Part shown: positions 5,489 to 9,145 of the stretch, piece by piece | Numbering within the stretch: the first letter of the stretch is position 1 | Layout: each line of letters starts with the position of its first letter | Source of the DNA: Acetobacteraceae bacterium | Lineage (GTDB): Bacteria; Pseudomonadota; Alphaproteobacteria; Acetobacterales; Acetobacteraceae | Direction: 5' to 3' | NCBI GenBank assembly: GCA_027306955.1 | Contig: DAHUXX010000177.1 | Location: forward strand, 1 to 9,145 | Length of the DNA: 9,145 nucleotides | The notes under the pieces: generated by a model | Database searches by the model: none | Seen by the model: the letters and a program-made list of their open reading frames with translations, nothing else | Told to the model about the DNA's origin: nothing | Made by a program: the position numbers and the translations under genes

Positions 5489-7111
5489 TCACCGCTGCGG
5501 TGCGCGTTCCTCCGGCATCGCGGCGACGCCGCGGCGCGCGAGCCACCGCCCGAGGCCGGGGCTCGCCGTCAGCACCGCGAAAGGGATGGCAAGCGGCAGC
5601 CCGGCGATGAACGGCGCGACGAAGGCGGCGTTCCAACGCGCCCGCACGAACCCCGCCCAGAGCAGCACGCCCAGCAGCGTGTGCGGCAGGAAGCGCAGCG
5701 TCGCCTCGGCGATGCCCACGCGGGCCAGGTCGCGACGCGCTGGCGCCCAGCCCCGCCCGCCGGCGAGCAACGCCAGCGTGCTGGATACCGGCTCGATCGC
5801 CCCCAGCAGCAGCGCGAACACCGTCTCCGCCGCGATGGACCGCCACAACCCCGGCGCGCCGCCGTAACGCGCCAGCGCCTTCGGCCGCAGCAGCAACTCC
5901 GCATAGCCCAGCAGTTTTGGCGCATGGATGGTCAGCGCCCAAACGTAGAGCAGGCCCACCGCACCGGGCACGGTTGCCCCGCGCCACGCAAGCCAGGCCG
6001 CGAGGCACGCCATCGCGACGTAGAACGGCGCGCCGATGAGGGGCAGCATCGCCTGCAGCAACTGCCAGCGCCCCATGGGTAGCAAGCCGGGCCCTGGGAT
6101 AAGGCTTCGGTACGGCCAGGTGCCGCGCTGGCGGCGCGCCTCGCGCCGCTCGAACGCCACGATGTTGGGCGGGCTCGCCTCGAAGGCGCCGCGCGAGTCC
6201 GGCCAGACCATCACCCCCCAATGCGCTGCCCTCAGCAACGCCGCCTCGACCAGGTCACGCGCGAGGAAGGGTGAGCCATCGGCCGGCGCCCGCAGCCGCG
6301 CGTTCTCGCGCAACGGCGCGATACGCAGCGCCGCGTGGTGCCCCCAGCAGGGCCCGGCATCGCCCTGCCACCAGGCCTGTCCCGTCCACCAGACCCGCCC
6401 CCGCGAGCGCTCGCCGAATTGGAGCAGACGGGCGAACGGGAACTCCGCCGGCAACCCCGCCGCCAGGTGCTGTACGATAGCAAGATCCCGCCGCGCCTGC
6501 AGGATGCGCACGAGGCGCAGCACTGCCTGCGCCTCGATGACGGAATCGGCATCGAGCACGACCGCGAACTCGAAACCCTCCAGACCGTCGAGAAACGCGG
6601 CGATGCCGCCCGCCGCATCGCCGCCGCCCTCGCGCCTGCGGTAGCCGATCCGCGGATGCGCGGCGACAGCAAGCCGCTCCGCCGCCGCGGCGGGACCCTC
6701 CGGCGTGTCGGACAAGACGAAGGCCGCGAACCGGTCGCCCCAGCGCGCCGCATCCAGTCCCGCGAGCAGGCGTTGGAGGTTCTCCAGGATCGGCGCAAGC
6801 ACTTCGCCGCGCACCCTGACCAGGATCGCGGTCGGCGTCGTCACGCTGTCCTCGTCCGACCACAGGCCGGGAAGCACGGCGGCGGGCGGATCGCGCGCCA
6901 GCATGCGCACCAGGAAACCCGCGACGCCGTTGGCGGCGCAAAGCCCGAGCCAGGGCGCCACCGCGATGCCACAGGCCATCAGCGCCAGCGTCGCCGGTCC
7001 CCACCCGATGCCCGCGAGGATGGCGCGCAGCCAGGCGAGCTCCGCCATCGCCACCGCGATGCCGCACGCAGCCACCGCCGCGCGGCGCAGAAATATCCTC
7101 GCTTCGTCCAT
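5489..7111 (-). CDS. OpgH/MdoH-like membrane glucosyltransferase, divergent
   Basis: A 540-residue multi-spanning protein related to OpgH (MdoH), the inner-membrane enzyme that builds the beta-glucan backbone of osmoregulated periplasmic glucans from UDP-glucose. Supporting motifs: two N-terminal membrane helices (about 10-33 and 39-68), TPTAILVRV (92-100), FVLSD (131-135), VVLDADSV (D187, D189; compare VVLDADSV in E. coli), WGHHAALRI (256-264; compare WGHNAIIR), RDLVEAALLRAAHWGV (285-300; compare SHDFVEAALMRRAGWG), FEASPPN (310-316; compare YEELPPN), a C-terminal membrane region including HAPKLLGYAELLL, and a terminal MPEE. Oddities: it is much shorter than E. coli OpgH, and the (Q/R)xxRW block (RDRRWCxGN in OpgH) reads REARRQRGTW (323-332), without the aligned tryptophan. 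No opgG partner is present. The ATG at 7111 is chosen because membrane helices begin right after it; upstream codons are arginine-rich and do not look coded. Activity and product are uncertain. Confidence 0.78.
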   Translation of the reverse strand: MDEARIFLRRAAVAACGIAVAMAELAWLRAILAGIGWGPATLALMACGIAVAPWLGLCAANGVAGFLVRMLARDPPAAVLPGLWSDEDSVTTPTAILVRVRGEVLAPILENLQRLLAGLDAARWGDRFAAFVLSDTPEGPAAAAERLAVAAHPRIGYRRREGGGDAAGGIAAFLDGLEGFEFAVVLDADSVIEAQAVLRLVRILQARRDLAIVQHLAAGLPAEFPFARLLQFGERSRGRVWWTGQAWWQGDAGPCWGHHAALRIAPLRENARLRAPADGSPFLARDLVEAALLRAAHWGVMVWPDSRGAFEASPPNIVAFERREARRQRGTWPYRSLIPGPGLLPMGRWQLLQAMLPLIGAPFYVAMACLAAWLAWRGATVPGAVGLLYVWALTIHAPKLLGYAELLLRPKALARYGGAPGLWRSIAAETVFALLLGAIEPVSSTLALLAGGRGWAPARRDLARVGIAEATLRFLPHTLLGVLLWAGFVRARWNAAFVAPFIAGLPLAIPFAVLTASPGLGRWLARRGVAAMPEERAPQR

Positions 7112-7146
7112 GGCGCGACCACATGGCCCGTCGGCGCGGCGCTGGC

Positions 7147-7152
7147 TAGACT
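7147..7152 (+). promoter_or_regulatory. Possible -10 element for the family-4 glycosyltransferase gene
   Basis: TAGACT at 7147-7152 matches the -10 consensus at four of six positions (TATAAT). It lies 6 nt before the GTG at 7159 and 21 nt before the ATG at 7174. No convincing -35 is seen about 17 bp upstream. Transcription from it would begin almost at the GTG, giving either a leaderless mRNA or a very short leader to the ATG. The divergent gap is only about 50-60 bp, so it must also serve the opposite gene. Confidence 0.25.
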
Positions 7153-7173
7153 CCGCGCGTGTTGGAAACGGGC

Positions 7174-8262
7174 ATGCCGCGCGCCACCATCGTGCTTCCA
7201 CCTCGCGAGGGGTTCGCCCCGGGCCGCGCCGGCGCCATCGGGCTGATCCTGGGCATGCTCGCCGGTGCCGGCAGCGCGTTCGAGCAGGTGGTCGTCGGCC
7301 CACCGCAGCCGGAGCTGTTCGCGGGCACCGCCTATCACGCGATCGCCTGGCCCTGGTGGCCGGGCCCGCTCGCGACGCGTTATGCCCACGCCGTAACCAA
7401 GACGCTGCGCCGCCTGCGCCCCGCGGTCGTCGAAGTCCACAACCGGCCGGACTTGGCCCTGCATCTCGCGCGGCACCTCAGCGTGCCGGTGATCCTGGTG
7501 CTGCACAACCGGCTGGACGGCCGGCAAGCCGCCCTGCGCGCCGAGCTGTTCCGCCGCGTCCATGTCGCCACCGTCTCGGACTGGCTGCGCCGCGACACGA
7601 TCGCGGACCTCGCGGGGCCGAACGCCACGGTCCTGCCCAACCCGATCGACCTCGCGGCCATCCCGAAGGCGGGCTCCCGCGGCACCAAGATCCTGTTCGC
7701 CGGCCGCGTCGTCGCGGACAAGGGGGCGGACGCCTTCGTCGCCGCCTGCGCGCTCGCCTTGCCGCGCCTGCCCGGTTGGACCGCCGCGATGATCGGCGCC
7801 GACCGGTTCGGCCCCGCTTCGCCTGAAACCCCCTACCTCGCCCGCCTGCGCGCCGAGGCGGCTGCCGCCAGCGTTGCCATGGAGGGCTACCGGCCACGCG
7901 AGGCTGTGCTGGCCGCGATGGCGGAGGCCGCGATCGTCGCCGTGCCCAGCCGCTGGCCGGAGCCGTTCGGCATGGTGGCGCTGGAGGCGATGGCCTGTGG
8001 TGCTGCGCTCGCCTACGCCCCGCGCGGCGGCCTGCCGGAGGTGGTGGGCGACGCAGGTGTCGCCATCGACCCCGACGACCCCGCCGCGATGGCCGAAACC
8101 CTGGTCGCCCTGGCGCGCGCCCCCGCGCGCCGCGCCGCGCTCGCTGCTTCCGCCCGCGCCCGGGCCGAGCGTTTCGCGCTGCCCGCCGCGATCGCCCGGC
8201 TCGACGCGCTGCGCCGCGATGTGCTCGCGGCATGGTCGCGCGGCCATCGCCACCCTATATAG
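7174..8262 (+). CDS. Family-4 (group 1) glycosyltransferase, acceptor unknown
   Basis: A GT-B fold glycosyltransferase of 362 residues that should transfer a sugar from a nucleotide-sugar donor and retain its anomeric configuration. Positions below count from the chosen ATG. The N-terminal acceptor half opens with a beta strand (RATIVLPPREGF), then VVEVHNRPDLA, VILVLHNRLD and VATVSDWLR, and ends in LPNPIDL. The C-terminal donor half has ILFAGRVVADKGADAFV, the EGYRPREAVL turn, and the EPFGMVALE EX7E motif (E263, E271) followed by MACG and GGLPEVVGDAG. No membrane segment or signal peptide is evident, so it likely works at the cytoplasmic face. The ATG at 7174 has a weak GGAA 6 nt upstream; in-frame GTG 7159 or TTG 7162 are alternatives adding up to five residues. 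It is divergent from the OpgH-like gene. Lipopolysaccharide, exopolysaccharide or lipid glycosylation are all possible; nothing here decides. Confidence 0.82.
   Translation: MPRATIVLPPREGFAPGRAGAIGLILGMLAGAGSAFEQVVVGPPQPELFAGTAYHAIAWPWWPGPLATRYAHAVTKTLRRLRPAVVEVHNRPDLALHLARHLSVPVILVLHNRLDGRQAALRAELFRRVHVATVSDWLRRDTIADLAGPNATVLPNPIDLAAIPKAGSRGTKILFAGRVVADKGADAFVAACALALPRLPGWTAAMIGADRFGPASPETPYLARLRAEAAAASVAMEGYRPREAVLAAMAEAAIVAVPSRWPEPFGMVALEAMACGAALAYAPRGGLPEVVGDAGVAIDPDDPAAMAETLVALARAPARRAALAASARARAERFALPAAIARLDALRRDVLAAWSRGHRHPI
8256..8261 (+). promoter_or_regulatory. Candidate -10 element for the COG0523 GTPase gene
   Basis: TATATA at 8256-8261 is a five-of-six match to the -10 consensus and stands out in a GC-rich setting. 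It overlaps the stop codon of the preceding glycosyltransferase gene. A poor -35 (TGGTCG, 8233-8238) lies 17 bp upstream, inside that gene. Start of transcription would be near 8268, giving a leader of about 27 nt before the ATG at 8295. The GTPase gene may thus be transcribed independently. No inverted repeat typical of a Zur operator is seen. Confidence 0.4.
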
Positions 8263-8285
8263 GCGGCGAGTTCCACAGATCCCCC

Positions 8286-8289
8286 AGGG
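8286..8289 (+). promoter_or_regulatory. Shine-Dalgarno of the COG0523 GTPase gene
   Basis: AGGG at 8286-8289 ends 5 nt before the ATG at 8295. It is short but well placed, and is the only candidate in the 32-nt gap after the glycosyltransferase stop. It supports the ATG as start. Confidence 0.45.
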
Positions 8290-8294
8290 TTGTC

Positions 8295-9145
8295 ATGTCC
8301 GCCAGCCAGACCCAAGACCAGGTTCCCGTTACCGTGCTCACCGGCTATCTCGGCGCCGGCAAGACCACGCTGCTGAACCGCATCCTCACCGAGCAGCACG
8401 GGCGTAAATACGCCGTCGTCGTCAACGAGTTCGGCGAGCTCGGCATCGACAACGACCTCGTCGTCGACACCGACGAGGAAGTGTTCGAGATGAACAACGG
8501 CTGCATCTGCTGCACGGTGCGCGGCGACCTCATCCGCATCGTCGGCGGGTTGATGAAGCGGCGCGATAAATTCGACGGCATCATCATCGAGACCACCGGC
8601 CTCGCGAACCCCGCCCCGGTCGCGCAGACGTTCTTCGTCGACGACGACGTGCGCGCGCGCACAAGGCTCGACGCGATCGTGACCGTGGTGGACGCGAAGC
8701 ACCTGCCCGCGCGCCTCGCCGACAGCCACGAGGCCGCGGACCAGATCGCCTTCGCCGACGTCATCGTGCTCAACAAGACCGACCTGGTGACGCCCGCGGA
8801 GCTCGAGGCGGTCGAGGCGAGGATCCGCGAGATCAATCGCTTCGCCGTGATCCACCGCGCCGACCACGGCAACGTGCCGGTCAACCAGCTGCTCGACCAG
8901 GGCGCCTTCGACCTCGAGCGCGTACTCGCCCGCGTGCCGGAGTTCCTCACCGACGACGCGCACGAGCACAACGACGACGTGACCAGCCTCTCCTTCTCCG
9001 TCGAGGAGGACCTTGACGCGGAGAAATTCAACGCCTGGATCGGCGCGCTGCTCGCCGAACAGGGGCCGGACCTGCTGCGCACCAAGGGCATCCTCGCCTA
9101 TAAGGGCGACGACCGGCGCTTCGCCTTCCAGGCGGTGCACATGAT
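8295..9145 (+). CDS. COG0523/CobW-family metallochaperone GTPase (3' end outside window)
   Basis: The first 283 codons of a G3E-family P-loop GTPase. This family delivers metals (zinc, cobalt, nickel or iron, depending on subgroup) to target proteins with GTP hydrolysis. Visible: the Walker A motif GYLGAGKTT (17-25), VVVNEFGELGID (41-52), the family's metal-binding CICC (C70, C72, C73) in NNGCICCTV, the Walker B-like ETTG (99-102), and the guanine-specificity NKTD (160-163). A short acidic, histidine-containing linker (DDAHEHNDD, H223 and H225) leads to the start of the C-terminal CobW_C domain (SLSFSVEEDLDAEKFNAW). The reading frame is open to the last base and no stop is reached. No cobalamin biosynthesis gene is nearby, so the specific CobW role is not supported, and the metal cannot be decided from sequence. 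The long histidine tracts seen in some zinc-linked members are absent in the visible part. Confidence 0.92.
   Translation, partial: MSASQTQDQVPVTVLTGYLGAGKTTLLNRILTEQHGRKYAVVVNEFGELGIDNDLVVDTDEEVFEMNNGCICCTVRGDLIRIVGGLMKRRDKFDGIIIETTGLANPAPVAQTFFVDDDVRARTRLDAIVTVVDAKHLPARLADSHEAADQIAFADVIVLNKTDLVTPAELEAVEARIREINRFAVIHRADHGNVPVNQLLDQGAFDLERVLARVPEFLTDDAHEHNDDVTSLSFSVEEDLDAEKFNAWIGALLAEQGPDLLRTKGILAYKGDDRRFAFQAVHM

Noticed and set aside
5490..5502. Hairpin at the convergent junction as a bidirectional terminator
   Set aside because: The stem is only five base pairs and no T-rich tract follows on either strand.
6335..7246. A 303-codon plus-strand frame opposite the OpgH-like gene
   Set aside because: Its Arg/Pro/Ala-rich translation has no domain, while the minus strand shows ordered OpgH motifs and membrane helices.
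7112..7303. N-terminal extension of the OpgH-like gene to an upstream ATG at 7303
   Set aside because: The added 64 residues are Arg/Pro-rich, overlap the divergent glycosyltransferase start and do not resemble an OpgH N-terminus.
8263..8294. A Zur-type zinc operator upstream of the COG0523 gene
   Set aside because: No AT-rich inverted repeat of suitable length is present in the gap.
8013..9140. A 375-codon minus-strand frame across the GTPase gene
   Set aside because: The plus strand encodes intact Walker A, CICC and NKTD motifs; the minus frame is its shadow.

Overview
The window is GC-rich, with strong third-position GC bias in nearly every gene. Its contents are hopanoid side-chain genes, a deoxyxylulose-phosphate (MEP) pathway gene and an osmoregulated-glucan-type glucosyltransferase. 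Together these suggest an alphaproteobacterium, most likely of the Acetobacteraceae or a related Rhodospirillales group. This placement is inference from gene content and composition; no rRNA is present.

Layout. Positions 1-120 (minus strand) hold a fragment resembling the core of an FtsX/MacB-like ABC permease. It is cut off by the window's left edge and blocked at its upstream side by an in-frame stop, so it looks like a decayed remnant. Positions 121-385 contain no convincing gene. They hold a candidate sigma70-type promoter (136-163), an intrinsic-terminator-like hairpin reading on the minus strand (187-207), and the Shine-Dalgarno of the next gene. From 386 to 5482 runs a tight four-gene plus-strand operon, dxs-hpnM-hpnI-hpnJ. 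Each junction is a stop/start overlap (GTGA, TTGA, ATGA). A minus-strand gene for an OpgH/MdoH-like membrane glucosyltransferase (5489-7111) converges on hpnJ with only 6 bp between them. Divergent from it is a family-4 glycosyltransferase (about 7174-8262), followed by the 5' part of a COG0523/CobW-type metallochaperone GTPase gene (8295 to the window end, incomplete).

How the genes fit together. Dxs makes 1-deoxy-D-xylulose 5-phosphate, the entry point of the MEP pathway that supplies the isoprene units of squalene and hopanoids. HpnI adds N-acetylglucosamine to bacteriohopanetetrol and HpnJ, a radical SAM enzyme, converts the deacetylated glucosamine headgroup to the cyclitol ether. HpnM is a periplasmic MlaC/Ttg2D-like protein associated with hopanoid clusters. 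The operon therefore couples precursor supply to late headgroup assembly. The deacetylase HpnK, which acts between HpnI and HpnJ, is not in the window. The two other glycosyltransferases and the GTPase are separate transcription units with no demonstrated link to hopanoids.

I see no CRISPR array, tRNA, rRNA, intact mobile element or clearly new system. The most unusual points are the reduced OpgH-like protein with a degraded (Q/R)xxRW motif, the gap where hpnK would be expected, and the orphan terminator-like hairpin in the dxs leader.
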